A model generated the notes under the pieces. The model had not been told where the DNA came from. It did no database searches and saw nothing but the letters and a program-made list of their open reading frames with translations. Below are positions 1 through 12,260 of a DNA stretch of 64,000 nt, in pieces. The translations under genes were made by a program, and so were the position numbers. Source of the stretch: Hemibagrus wyckioides (taxonomy: Eukaryota; Chordata; Actinopteri; Siluriformes; Bagridae); assembly GCF_019097595.1 (NCBI RefSeq), contig NC_080710.1:10900780-10964779 (forward strand), given 5' to 3'. Each line of letters opens with the position of its first letter. Positions within the stretch are counted from its first letter, which is position 1.

Positions 1-1172
1 GTGTGTTGCTATTTTTTGCCTTTGCACACTGCAGTGGGTAGTGGGGTGCAAAAGAGGGTGTGACATTCAAATCCACCAACACACTGGGATTTTCAGGCCC
101 ATGTTGGTCCAAAAATGTGCATACATTACCACCCAGAGGCATATTGTCTTAATATTTGCGTTATATGTCTTGTTCCCTTTTCTTAGCACCCACTTTCATG
201 GATGTTTACTAATCACTCCACTTTATCATAACACATAATACTAATAAAATACACACCTAATTATTTATATTTAGCAAATAAGAATTAATAAGTGATTCCA
301 GAAGACCAAAAGCTTTTATGATTAATTTTAAGTTGCACATATTAGCTATGTGTGGATATGTTTAAATCCACACCAGCTAAGAGATGCAGCATAAATATGT
401 GCATCCGTTCTTGTATAAGTGAACCATAAATGTATGTGAAATCCATCCAAACTCATTATATGTCCAAACAACATCACTGTATTTACTGTTGAACTTTCAC
501 TTTCCCTTTCACAAAACCTTCTGTTGATGTTTATTTAAAGTAAATGAGATACTAGCACATAGCATGGCATTGTAAACCAGCACTATATAACTTTCTTTTA
601 TAAAAATGCTTTATATATTTTTTTCTATTTATCAATACCACTCAAATATATATGGGGTGTGCACCTTTGCATTTGCTTTGCACGTCTGGTATTGTGGCTT
701 TTCACGAGAAATTCTTTGTTCTCCCCAACATATTTCCTGCAGTCCATCACTCTAACACAGGCTGATGTTCATCTTGTGACATCATACTATAGCTGTACCT
801 TAGAGAGAACCTCATTATGGTGGTCCATGTCCTGTTCCTGTACTGTATATAGCACAGACTGTTTAATTGTGGCAGATTCATTATGATGCTTTCATCTTAG
901 TCTGATTTATAGACATTGGCACCCGAAGACAAGAATAACATCCAGGTGAAAATGCTTCATATAGATTCCAAGCGTGTATATCTGAATGTTTGGTCCACAA
1001 TTCACCTGATATAGCTGTATAGCTGGTATAACTGTTCTTAAATTAAAGACAAATAGAAGCTGTCGAGCTCCAGTTAGTTATAAACTACACTGTATTAGTG
1101 ACATTTCTGTATTGAATAATTGTCTTAAAAGTGTTAGAAATCGTCTCCACTTGATTGTTTATGTGGTTCCAG
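1..1172. other. Non-coding, AT-rich stretch (presumed p3h3 intron)
   Basis: I see no exon with both splice signals and no recognisable domain here. Short open frames at 41-238 and 659-886 resemble no family. If the RDEL exon belongs to p3h3, this is its last intron. Confidence 0.4.
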
Positions 1173-1340
1173 GAACGAGAGGAGGCCGAGGCCTTGTTGG
1201 GAATAGGCGGACAAAAAGTAAAGGACGAAAACGAGGAGTTAGATAGCGAACTCGCACCTGCTCGGAGTGGGCGGAGCCAGGCATCTAAGAGCAGAAGCAA
1301 AGACATGGAGAGAGTGTCGAGTGCAAGAGATGAACTTTGA
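1173..1340 (+). CDS. p3h3: Terminal coding exon, probable prolyl 3-hydroxylase 3 (partial)
   Basis: This is one terminal exon. A splice acceptor (ttccag) ends at 1172 and the reading frame, phase 0, runs 56 codons to TGA at 1338-1340. The peptide begins EREEAEALL, continues through a charged, low-complexity stretch rich in E, S, R and K, and ends SSARDEL. A C-terminal RDEL is a KDEL-type endoplasmic-reticulum retrieval signal. Leprecan-family prolyl 3-hydroxylases, which modify collagen proline in the ER, end in such a signal after a short helix and acidic tail that follows the 2-oxoglutarate oxygenase domain. In human, P3H3 lies immediately upstream of GNB3 on the same strand, as here. Identity rests on synteny, tail motif and architecture. 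The catalytic exons are not in the window, and I could not find the penultimate exon in positions 1-1172. Confidence 0.55.
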   Translation, partial: EREEAEALLGIGGQKVKDENEELDSELAPARSGRSQASKSRSKDMERVSSARDEL

Positions 1341-1529
1341 GCGTATTTGAACTTCTGACACATGATCTACCCAGATCTCTGATCTATTTATGAACATTTG
1401 ATAGTCACTTCAGCAGCATCTCTGAAGTTGTATGTGTCTGAGGGTATTGTTTTTTATATATATATATAGAATATATGTGTAGCATCAACTCACCACTCAG
1501 TGTTACACTGGTCAAACATATTTTTTCTG

Positions 1530-1539
1530 AATAAATAAA
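1530..1539 (+). terminator. Overlapping AATAAA polyadenylation signals of the p3h3-like gene
   Basis: Two overlapping AATAAA hexamers lie about 190 bases after the RDEL stop codon, on the same strand. This is a normal distance for a short vertebrate 3' UTR. Confidence 0.45.
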
Positions 1540-1953
1540 AAATGGGAGTAACTGGATCACACTTTTGTTATTAAATAAATTTGTTACTATGTGAACTAGA
1601 CAGCATTTAAACGAGACAGCAGGAGGAAAAAAGGCAAGCGTGATCTGTTGTCTACATATTAATTCTGATGACAAACGGCAGACACAAAACGTGAGCGAGA
1701 GGATGGGAAAGCGGGAGACTTAAGCGAAGGGGGAGGATGGAGAGCGAGATTAAAGATAATCCTGCATGCATTTGTTTATGAAACCAACAAAGCTCCCATT
1801 TAGAATATGGAATAATAATCCAGACAAGAAATTGTTGAATCAGGCTCCTCCATTATAAAAAAAGAAATGAAAAGAGACTGAGTGTGTATGAATGTCTTGT
1901 GTATTAGTGCCTTTTGCTTAGTGCATTAAGTCAAGCTGTAATACTGTAATATA

Positions 1954-3050
1954 CACTATATTGCCAAAAGTATTCGCTCACCCATCCAAATAATCAGAAT
2001 CAGGTGTTCCAATCACTTCCATGGCCACAGGTATATAAAATCAAGCACCTAGGCATGCAGACTGTTTTTACAAACATTTGTGAAAGAATGGGTCGCTCTC
2101 AGGAGCTCAGTGAATTCCAGCGTGGAACTGTGATAGGATGCCACCTGTGCAACAAATCCAGTCGTGAAATTTCCTCGCTCCTAAATATTCCACAGTCAAC
2201 TGTCAGCTGTATTATAAGAACGTGGAAGTGTTTGGGAACGACAGCAACTCAGCCACGAAGTGGTAGGCCACGTAAACTGACGGAGCGGGGTCAGCGGATG
2301 CTGAGGCGCATAGTGCGAAGAGGTCGCCAACTTTCTGCAGAGTCAATCACTACAGACCTCCAAACTTCATGTGGCCTTCAGATTAGCTCAAGAACAGTGC
2401 GCAGAGAGCTTCATGGAATGGGTTTCCATGGCCGAGCAGCTGCATCCAAGCCATACATCACCAAGTGCAATGCAAAGCGTCGGATGCAGTGGTGTAAAGC
2501 ACGCCGCCACTGGACTCTAGAGCAGTGGAGACGCGTTCTCTGGAGTGACGAATCGCGCTTCTCCATCTGGCAATCTGATGGACGAGTCTGGGTTTGGCCG
2601 TTGCCAGGAGAATGGTACTTGTCTGACTGCATTGTGCCAAGTGTAAAGTTTGGTGGAGGGGAGATTATGGTGTGGGGTTGTTTTTCAGGAGCTGGGCTTG
2701 GCCCCTTAGTTCCAGTGAAAGGAACTCTGAATGCTTCAGCATACCAAGACATTTTGGACAATTCCATGCTCCCAACTTTGTGGGAACAGTTTGGAGCTGG
2801 CCCCTTCCTCTTCCAACATGACTGTGCACCAGTGCACAAAGCAAGGTCCATAAAGACATGGATGACAGAGTCTGGTGTGGATGAACTTGACTGGCCTGCA
2901 CAGAGTCCTGACCTCAACCCGATAGAACACCTTTGGGATGAATTAGAGCGGAGACTGAGAGCCAGGCCTTCTCGTCCAACATCAGTGTGTGACCTCACAA
3001 ATGCGCTTCTGGAAGAATGGTCAAAAATTCCAATATATATATATATATAG
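1954..3050 (+). mobile_element. Tc1-like transposon, 3'-truncated, with long open transposase frame
   Basis: The left inverted terminal repeat begins CACTATATTGCCAAAAG at 1954, directly after a TA. The transposase frame starts at ATG 2088 ([13 protein letters not shown]) and stays open for 320 codons to 3050. It has an N-terminal paired-type helix-turn-helix, the GRPRKL hook motif (residues ~62-67), and a DDE triad: SDESRFS, HDCAPVH, then [11 protein letters not shown]. Family members are about 340 aa. Here the last ~25-30 residues are replaced by codons read through a (TA)n run at 3032-3048, followed by a TAG stop, and no right terminal repeat follows. The copy is therefore young by sequence but cannot be mobilised as it stands. 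It sits between the p3h3-like 3' UTR and gnb3. Confidence 0.85.
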
Positions 3051-3365
3051 TATCAACCCTACACATGCCTTTGAGCTGCTAAAATGTCCATTAAGCAGTA
3101 AGATAGGCACATGAGAAATTAAAGGATTATGGAGGTGTTAACCTTCTGTTACTGACTATACAATGCAACCTTTACTTTAAGAGCAAGGCAGAGGCATGAA
3201 AATAAATGTCCAAGACCTTATTCATCAGATTGTTTCTGAATTTAGAGTGTATCAGAATTACATCGGTTGGGACAGAAATGTAGAAGGTAATTCATATGAG
3301 AGAATAACTGTTGCCTCTGGCTTGGTATAAATATAAATTTAAACATAATTAAACTTTATATTTTT

Positions 3366-3655
3366 GGGGGTGTGTGGTGGCGTGGTGGTTAGCCTCACAC
3401 CTCTAGGGTTGGGGATTTGATCCCTGCCTTTGGGGTTTGCATGTTCTCCTCTTGCCTCAGGGGCTTAATCCAGGTACTACAGTTTCCCCCATAAGTGAAA
3501 AGACGTGTTGTAGGCTGATTGGTGAACAGTAAGTGTGTGTGATCATGCTCTGAGATAGACTGGCATCATGTCCACCCTGTACCCTGCCCTAAGTCCCCTG
3601 GGATAGACTCACCTATTTCGCTTAAGTCCTGCTTATTAGTGTTAATCATCTTTGT
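3366..3655 (+). repeat. tRNA-derived SINE
   Basis: The head carries a tRNA-like A box (gtggcgtggtggttagcc) and a B box (ggggatttgatccc) about 30 bases apart. The body then reads like the common fish SINE with 'tttgcatgttctcc', 'aggctgattggtg' and 'gagatagactggca' blocks. This is repeat sequence, not a functional tRNA gene. Confidence 0.7.
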
Positions 3656-3879
3656 CCAATCCTATCCACAAAGGGCCAGTAATGGTGCAGGTTTTTATTG
3701 ACCTCATAGTGGCACACTGACGCAAGAAAAAAAAAAAGGTCAAATTTAATCTGGTTAAAATTTGATCACCTAAATATGACAAATATAAAAATTAATATGT
3801 ATTTTATTCAAATCCTTCTTAGGAAATCAAGAATGCTACTCAAAAGAGCACAGAAAAGCAAAGGGTTGTAGTGGTAATG

Positions 3880-4233
3880 GGAGACAGTGATGTTGGATGA
3901 GAAGGGCTGGAATGCAGTCAGTGTTCCAGTTCATCCTAAAGGTGTTAACCGGGCTTGAGGTCAGGGATCAGTGTAGGACATTCAATTTTTTCTACCTTGA
4001 CAAACTACGTCTTCTTGGAGCTTGCTTTGTGCACAGGGGCATTGTCATGCTGGAACAGGTTTTGGCATCTTCATTCCAGTGAAGAGAAATTGTAATGCTA
4101 CAGCATACAACGACATTATCTACAAATGTGGCCTTTGTGGCTACGGTATGTGGAAATAAAAAAACAAAAACAAAAACAAACATGTATTGTTGTTATGACC
4201 AGCTGTCCAAATACTTTTGGCCATGTAGTGTAC
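3880..4233 (-). mobile_element. Degenerate Tc1-like transposon fragment
   Basis: On the minus strand, 4010-4060 reads as the conserved segment around the second catalytic Asp ('cctgttccagcatgacaatg' then 'cacaaagcaag'). The right edge carries a terminal repeat, 'ccaaatacttttggccatgtagtg'. The left edge carries the 'gatgttggatgagaagg' block from the transposase 3' part. The reading frame is broken, so this is an internally deleted, non-autonomous copy. Confidence 0.65.
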
Positions 4234-4319
4234 ATACAACCGACTGTGGTTTTCAGTGTATTACAGTATCTCCTTACATCTCTAGCCTTTCAAAGAGGAA
4301 AACTGTAAATAACATATAA

Positions 4320-6252
4320 CAAGCAGCAAATTCTTTTTAAAATATATATTTAAAACAAATTTGTAAATGTGATCTGTACAGAATAGTGATTTATGTATAG
4401 TAATTTAGAAAAATTACTAAAAAAAAATTTTAGAATCATTGTTTGACTACTTATCATTGTCTAAACCACTACAAGTATACTATATTATATTTATTATACA
4501 CTAATATTTCATATCACTTAATATACTGTATAATATTATATAGACAATTGTCCTAATTTTACTTATTCTGCTCCTTATCCCTTTTTTTTAATTTCTTAGC
4601 TAATTAACTAAAAGAATCAAAGTATTTTACATTATAGAGTATAAAACCTAGTTATGTGTCTGAGCTGGGCTTTATGTTGGGGGTTTGGAGTCAAAGCAAG
4701 TCTGAGTGTTCAGCAACATCTTATGTCATATATCTCTAGCTAGCTGGAAACATTACATAATTTCATAGTTATTCCATATCACCAAATAGTTTTATCCGTC
4801 TTACACCATTGCAATTTTCCAAAAATTCCATTTTTCACTAATTAAAGAATGACAAGTCATGCAAAAATTTGCACGTGATGTAGTAGGCCCAGTAAAAACA
4901 TGTTTATCAAATTCTCTCTCTCTCTCTTGAAGTTAATAAGAAGGAAAACATGCTTAACACCTTAATAATACGCAGGTAAATTCCTTTGCATAGAAGAACT
5001 GTGGTTGAAATTATTAATAGCTACTACCTTGTTTGTCAAAAGAAGCAAAGAACATTCAGGTATATTGAAACATTTTGAATGTTTGTACTGTTAATATTTT
5101 GCTCATGTGTATTGTCATTTATTTCGTAAGCTTTTAATCAGAACTCACATGCAGTGTGAGTGTGCTTCTTCTGCTGCATCCATCCATATCTAACACACCC
5201 AAATCCTTGCAGGACTTCCTGTCTCTCAGCTGGCATCTTCTCAAGCTTTGTTAAACAAATGATGAAGTCTACATAAAGCACAGAGCATGTACAGAGTTCA
5301 ACCTCAGCAGCTTTATGAAAAAATACTGGACCAGAACTTTTTTTTTTTTTTTTTTTGCTTTTTACAGGTAGAGAACGAAGGCTCATCGGAGGACTAGTCA
5401 AGTCAAGAGGAGACAGGTTGGAAGAGGACAGTGTCTGTGCATGCTGCTTTCTTGAAGATGCAAAAAGACACGCTTGAGTCATTTGCTTTGCTTATGAGCG
5501 AGTCACATGGCAAGCGGTGAATAATAAACTGCCATGAAGTGATTTGTTATTTTTCAGTCCACTGGCAAAACCTGCGTCATAAATATAAGTAGCGCAGATG
5601 TTCAGGGTCCTCGAAAGCATACACTTTTTTCAAATTATAATAAGGAACATTTTTTTATGAATATGTAACTTTCAAAAGGTTTAATATGGTACAATGGTAA
5701 ATTATCTCTAATTTGAGTAGACTTATCCATGTAGTTTGAGATGAATGAATTACAAACAATGAAATATTTCTAATACGGTGGTGTGCAGTGTGTTTTAAGG
5801 AGTGTTTGGAGGAATTAAGATTGGTCATAAGAAATTATATGTCGAGTAAAAATATCAAAAAATCCCAGTTTAAACATTATGATAAAGTGTATTCAAATTC
5901 TCATCCCCACAAAAAAATGATCACACCAGTGCTGTATGTTTCTATTTGTATTTTTCAATCATCTGGTCCTGTGTGCTCAGGTTTCAAGGTGGTTGCAGCT
6001 GACAACTTCTTTCCCGACTTTCTCTTTTCAAATATCCCTCCTTCTCACGCACTGCATCCTCTGCATTATCCTTTCAACTCTGAGCTCATTTCATCCCCTA
6101 CAAACATCATCTGTCCTGCACAGAAGTGGCAGAGAGGCAGGACGAGTGCAAAGCAGAGCAGCTCAGTGTGAAACGGCGTTATGTGAGAGACTAGTGGAGA
6201 GAAAAGGAAACATAAATACAATAGCAAATATACCAGATACAAACATATAGCT

Positions 6253-6293
<41 letters not shown>

Positions 6294-6733
6294 AGAGGTA
6301 AGTGTTTACGCCTGTATTTTATTCTGTTCTGAATAATCTTTTGCCACATTTAAAACAATACAAACACATACACATCAAACTACAGAGTCTTTGATTGGTC
6401 ATTTGATATTGATGCTAAATGACCAATTCTATTACATTATTATTATTATTTTATATGTATATATATATATATCTTCTTTATTATAGTTATGATTAAACTG
6501 AAATCTGAAAATTATTGAAAATCAGCAAAGTAGCATTTTGTGAAGCACAGTAAAGCCTTAAAGTGAAATGAAGTTTGATATGAATCAAATGCATGATCAT
6601 CGGGGCAGGCTGGATTTCAGCCATCTACGGTAATGAAAGGTCATTCAGTGGACAGTATCCATGATTCAAATGATGTCTAGGCCACACTCACGAACCCCTT
6701 ACCCACACAGCTTCTCTTCCTCTGTCTCACCCT

Positions 6734-6764
<31 letters not shown>

Positions 6765-6971
6765 CTTCTCTCTTCCTCCCTCTCTCTGTATCTGTCTCTC
6801 TCTCGCCCCCACCATTTGAGCTCTTATCCAGATGCAAAGAGCAGTCTATAATCAGATGAGAGCAGATTTGAGCCAAAAGGCTTCCCTTAAAATCTCACCA
6901 GTCTGGATTTAAACCCACTCTAAAGCTATCTTGCCTCCATCCATCCAGCCATCTACCCATCCATCTCTCTC

Positions 6972-7016
<45 letters not shown>

Positions 7017-8168
7017 TGCTCTTTTTTCAAATAACCCTCATCTCTCCAACTCTCCATCTTCGTCACCTTTGTGGTTCTATCTTGGGTCTCCTGGACTCCC
7101 TACACCTACACAACATACTGAAAACTTTGCTCTTTTATTAGAACCTAATCTGATAAAGAGCACAAATTCACACAAAACACTATAGACACATATTGCGTTC
7201 ATGTCCCCGGTTTGAGAAAGATGTAAAACGACACCATTTGACTAATGTCCATGACAGAGCAGTTCCCTCCCTCCAACCCTGCCTGCACCTTCTCCCACTC
7301 CCCTTCCTCAAACAAATTTTAGGCAAACTCATTTGGTCATAAGAGCTCGCTAGAGACACTAACACATTTAAACGGCAATAGCAGAAAAAGTGACCTCGCA
7401 TTATAAGGTAAGATTTAACTGTAATAATGAATTGACTTGAGGGTTAAATGTGTTGTTTGTCTTCTCTCTGAACATTTAATCACTTTCTAAGATGCTGCTG
7501 GAATGTAATATCATGTAATTCTTATTATTAAAAGTTCAGAATTTCAAATGCTTAAATAAATAAATGACTCTCCTTCTGAGTGAATAGAGTTGCTTTCTAT
7601 TCATTGGGTAGGCTTACATGAATAACTTTTATAGTATGAATGTGATGTGTACACTGAAATCTACAGTAATGCCGATGTAGGAAGTGTTTATCACTGCTCG
7701 GGAGACATAAATGAATATGACACTTTGTGTACTTTGTGTGCTATAAGATACAGAAGATAAATAAATAAAGCCCAGTGGTATTTGTTATGACTGTGTTGTG
7801 TGTATAAGTTAGATTTTTTTGCAATTAATGTTTTAAGGACGTGTGATTCAATCACTGTGTGTTTGCGTGCATCCTTATTTGTGACTATTTGCAAACCAGT
7901 TGGGAAGAGTTTGAATTGCAAATGGCCTCTAAGGCAGGGAGGGTGTGTTTTGGTTTCAGTAAAACGTGACCTTTCTATAGAACTGAGGACTATAGAGGGA
8001 CATAATGAACTCGGTGAAATGAAAAGGATTTTTTTTTTTTTTTTTGCATTTAAATGTATTTTATTTATTTACATCTGTCCTTTACCATCTCCTCCCAGAA
8101 GTCACTTTGCTCATCTGATCTCACTTCCTGTTCATCTCCGTTGGTGGCTGTACTTGACAACTGTTGCC
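4320..8168 (+). other. Intergenic or gnb3 5' flank: no coding exon recognised
   Basis: This stretch is AT-rich and contains poly-T (5338-5356), CT-rich tracts (6736-6802 and 6967-7011) and a GA-rich tract (6250-6300). I see no conserved protein. Upstream non-coding gnb3 exons could lie here. One candidate is a GA-rich tract followed by a good splice donor (gag|gtaagtg, donor at 6299), with the possible exon running from about 6120 to 6298. Confidence 0.4.
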
Positions 8169-11100
8169 ATGGGTGAATTGGCTCAACTTCGGAAGGAGGT
8201 GGAGAACCTCAAGGACCAGATCGCTGTTAGTATCTCCAGTCTGAACTATACTATCTAACCACACACACACACACACACACAGACACACAGACAGGGATTA
8301 TTTTTGATGTTAAACTGTTATAGTTTTAAAAAAAAACACTCATACAAACAACAGAACAATTTTTTTAGTAAGACAACACTTTGTGAATCATGACTTGAAT
8401 CTTGGTAGCAGTAGTGGTTAAGATCCTGTGCTAGTGCCTGGAAGGTTGTGAGTAAGGTTCAAATCCGTGCATGACCAAGCAGCCATGGTTGTGCCTTTAA
8501 ACTCAACCAATAATTGCTCATTACATGTAAAGATTGTGTTCTTGTTGGTTACATCAGGAAAGATAATCTTTAATCTTTCAAAATTATTTTAGCCCAAGTC
8601 TTTGATCAAGTCTGCTTTTGTTTACATTTTAGTTTCTGGATAATAAGTCAACAAGAGTGCCTTTATTTAACATTGGTTTGTCACCTTGAACATATTCTCT
8701 GACCCTTGACCTCCACAGGCGGCACGTAAATCAGTGCAGGACACAACACTGCAGGATAGCGTCTCAAGCACAGCTGCACTGGGAAAAGTTATGCTCAAAT
8801 CCAGAAAGACACTGAGAGGACATATTTCCAAAATCTATGCCATGCAATGGGGCTCAGATTCGAAGTATGTACACCACACGCACACACACGCACACACATA
8901 TATGTATGTATGTATGTACATACATGTATACGTAAATAAATATAAAACTACAGACCACAGCTTACCACACACATGCAAATTAGCAGAGCAAGCCAGCACC
9001 TGTACACTCCACTGAAGCATAAACAAACAGCAAGATAGAACATGATTCCTGCCTGTAATCTGATGTGTTACTGCATCTGATCGGACTTTACCAAAGCATC
9101 ATAATTAAAGATGTGATTGAGTAACTGAATTAATTCCCTGACACACTGGTGTGTTTGATGATATCACCTATCAGGCAACTCACTCTTATATTTTCTCCAA
9201 CCCTGATTAATTTGTTTCTCTGTGTTTGACTATCAGACTCTGTTTGAGCGCATCTCAGGACGGCAAAATGATCGTGTGGGACACCTACAGCACCAACAAG
9301 GTACTCAGTATCTTACAAGTGATTTATTTCGGATCTATGTATCTAGATCTCAGGCTGTTGTGAATGAAGGGAAACCAGAGTAGTTCCAGAGTATAATTTG
9401 TATGGTTTCACAGACAAAATGGCATTTACGGTTAAAAAAAATTTTTTTTTGAAGTTTTTAGAAACATACAGAATTCTAAGAAACTTTCCAGTAAATCTTG
9501 ATAATGTAATATGAATCATTATCTCATCTAATTCAGTCGAAATATACACAAAATACTTGGAGCATGGAGCATTTTAGGAAACACGTTGCCAAATATACTG
9601 TTCCAAGTTGAATGAATGAAAAAAAAAAAAAAAAGACTTTTCAATGTTTTGACCTTTGACCCATGCCCATGTTCCAGGTGAATGCCATCCAGCTCAGGTC
9701 TACTTGGGTGATGACGTGTGCATACTCCCCCTCAGGAAACCTGGCGGCATGTGGTGGCCTGGATAACATGTGCTCTATCTACAACCTGGTGCCAAAAGAC
9801 GGCAACATTAAGGTCACACGTGAGCTGGCTGCACATACAGGTGCAAACAACAAACAATATATATATATATATAGATACATTTTTCAAGTACTTTACAATA
9901 TAATGAGAAGACCTGTCTCACATGAAAGAAATATACAAATAAATAAATAAATGAGTGTGTATTATCTACATGTTTACTAATTCCACTGTCTTTTATATGA
10001 CAGGTTATTTGTCTTGCTGTCGCTTCCTGAGTGACACCGAGATCATCACCTGCTCTGGAGACTGTACCTGGTGAGCACTTTGTGCTTAATACAATGACAG
10101 TATTAACAATAATTTTGTCAAGTATTGAGGGGGAAAAAATCTCATCTTTAATTTTTTTTCTTTTAGCTGTCTCTGGGACATCGAGACCGGCGCACAGAAA
10201 ACGATTTTTGTTGGCCACATAGGTGACTGCATGTCACTGGGTTTGTCTCCAGATTTTAATTACTTCATTTCAGGATCATGTGACTACACAGCCAGACTAT
10301 GGGACATACGAGCTGCCCAGTGCAAACAGACATTCTATGGCCATGAGAGTGACATAAATGCTATTGGGGTGAATCTCTCTTTTTTTGTCCTACAAACACA
10401 CACATATATGCACACACACCAAAAATTCAAATGATTTAATTTCAATTTCAAGTATATTTTAAAACAGAGACTTCTTCTTCTTCTTCCCTCCGTAGTTCTT
10501 CCCCAATGGTAATGCAGTGATCACCGGCTCAGACGACTCGTCCTGCAGGCTGTATGATCTGCGTGGTGATCAGGAGCTGACCACTTACAAGGACTCTAGT
10601 CTCATGAGCGGCGTCACCTCCCTTGCACCCTCACTTTCTGGCCGCCTCCTGCTGGCTGGCTACGACGACTTCACCTGCAACATCTGGGACATGCTGAAAG
10701 CTGAGAGAGTGGGTGAGTGAGGGGAAAGAGAAGCCAGAAGAGGAGGAAGGAGTTACAAGGAGAGACGTTAACTGACTTTTTGGCAAGAGTTTTTGCAAAC
10801 TGATAGGAAGTGACCAAGCTGGAGTCTGTTTATTCAGGAAAAAAAACAATAATCACTGTTCACAGGTCAAATCATAGATTATCCATGATCAAATTCTACA
10901 GAGGATAGCTAGGAACCAGAAACAAAACACAAGGGCTAAGATTTGCATGTTCTCCCTGTATCTGTCTGAATTTTTTCTTAGGGTTCTCAGGTATACTCAC
11001 ATCTACCGAAACATGCCAGTAGGTGGAGTCAGGTCAATAGACTTTTGTTGTCATATTTTGACCATATCTAGCTGATGCAGTTCACAGTGAAATAAAACAA

Positions 11101-11623
11101 ATGTTCCTCTAGGACCCTGGTGCTACATAAACACAGAGCTACAGACAGTACAATACACAACAACGCTAAAATAGCACTAAACAATATAAAGTCTGTATGG
11201 TTCTTAGTGCAAATCAGGATGGCTATGCTAAATTCCCCCAAGGTGTTAATGTGTGTGTGAATGGAACTCTGAGATAGACTTGCATCCCATTTGCGGTGTA
11301 TTCAGCTCTGGATCCATCTCAGCCCTGACCAGGACAAAGCACTTAGTGATGATCAATGAATGTATAAACAAGAGTTAGAAACCAGAAAATTGAACAATGT
11401 CTTGAAAGAAACTGGAACAAGATGACAAGGGGGAAAAAAGAGGATACGGCCTTGAGAAAATATGATGACGGTTATGCTATTATCATTCTCTGTAATTGTT
11501 GGATTTCTTTCCACAGGAACACTGTCGGGCCACGATAACCGAGTGAGCTGCCTTGGTGTGACGCCTGATGGAATGGCTTGCTGCACAGGATCCTGGGATA
11601 GCTTCCTGAAGATCTGGAACTGA
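8169..11623 (+). CDS. gnb3: Guanine nucleotide-binding protein subunit beta-3 (8 coding exons, 340 aa)
   Basis: Coding exons: 8169-8225, 8719-8864, 9237-9300, 9678-9840, 10004-10070, 10167-10368, 10496-10712, 11517-11623; total 1023 nt including TGA. All introns are GT-AG with consistent phase. The protein starts [18 protein letters not shown] (the N-terminal coiled coil that pairs with G-gamma) and then forms a seven-bladed WD40 propeller ending [11 protein letters not shown]. Length (340 aa) and ending match Gbeta1-4. The sequence after residue 19 ([13 protein letters not shown]) and the [12 protein letters not shown] final blade fit the beta-3 type rather than Gbeta5. Gbeta3 works with cone transducin alpha and gamma at the photoreceptor outer-segment membrane. 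The second exon is 146 nt, exactly 39+107, so it appears to fuse two exons that are separate in mammalian GNB genes. Whether this is the a or b teleost paralogue is not resolved. Confidence 0.95.
8236..8291. repeat. CA microsatellite in gnb3 intron 1
   Basis: A (CA)n tract with interruptions lies just after the first coding exon. Confidence 0.8.
8405..8560 (+). repeat. Degenerate tRNA-derived SINE in gnb3 intron 1
   Basis: An A-box-like 'agtagtggttaaga' is followed by a B-box-like 'ggttcaaatcc' and a short body. The tail is unclear. Confidence 0.45.
10935..11365 (+). repeat. SINE pieces interrupted by another repeat, gnb3 intron 7
   Basis: The SINE block 'tttgcatgttctcc' appears near 10941, and SINE tail blocks ('aatggaactctgagatagac', 'gatgatcaatgaatg') appear at 11260-11360. 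Between them, 11040-11210 holds an unrelated interspersed-repeat-like segment ('cacagtgaaataaaacaa', 'ggtgctacataaacac'). Confidence 0.5.
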
Positions 11624-12254
11624 AATACCTTTTCTGGATGAAGAAATAGGGGGGAAAACATGATTCAGGGAAACACCTGAGTAGGTTTTAAATTTGGGTA
11701 TGTGGGCAGAGAGAGAGAGAGAGAGAGAGAGAGGGAACCAGAGAGAAAGAGAAAGAAAGAGAATCTTATCTATAGGCACATTTTGTTTTCTTAAAGAATT
11801 TATGCAATAGACTACACGAATAAAAAGTGAAATATAGGATTGTTCAAATCTTTCAGGGACCATGGTGCTCTGAGTAACTGCAGCAGGCACTTTTCAGGTC
11901 ATTTCAAAAGGTCAGTTAGAGGAATGTAGATAAAGTAATGTTGGTTACTGTTAAATACTGTTACTAGTGCATTGTACTTTAAGAATGAAGTGAAACATAC
12001 CGACCGGAACGAGTGATAGGGTTCTTGTGTAAATAATGTAGACTGTTTCAGGAGCCACCAAAATACATTTGGCATACATATTTTTAAAATCAAGCTATAA
12101 CTCTTTTGCTTTATAGATTCATAATGATCTATAAGTTTTGGAAAATATTGTTCAATAATAGGTTTTAGTTATCTGTATTTACAATATTTGAAGTATATAA
12201 TAATGACTACATTTGATTAATTTTGGCATCATTATGCTGCCACTGTATGGCGTT

Positions 12255-12260
12255 AATAAA
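12255..12260 (+). terminator. Probable gnb3 polyadenylation signal
   Basis: AATAAA lies about 630 bases after the gnb3 stop codon on the same strand, before the Tc1-like remnant that fills the gap to cdca3. A GA microsatellite (11708-11762) lies in the presumed 3' UTR. Confidence 0.5.

Noticed and set aside
2411..2998. 195-codon open frame on the minus strand opposite the Tc1 transposase
   Set aside because: It is the antisense shadow of the transposase. It has no family motif, and the same antisense frame appears opposite other Tc1 copies.
5138..5482. 114-codon minus-strand frame between p3h3 and gnb3
   Set aside because: It contains a lysine run from poly-T, no recognisable domain and no convincing splice context.
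8169..11623. Assignment as gnb1, gnb2, gnb4 or gnb5
   Set aside because: Gbeta5 differs strongly in the N-terminus and blades. The residue 20-45 segment and the flanking p3h3-like and cdca3 genes fit gnb3 better than gnb1, gnb2 or gnb4.
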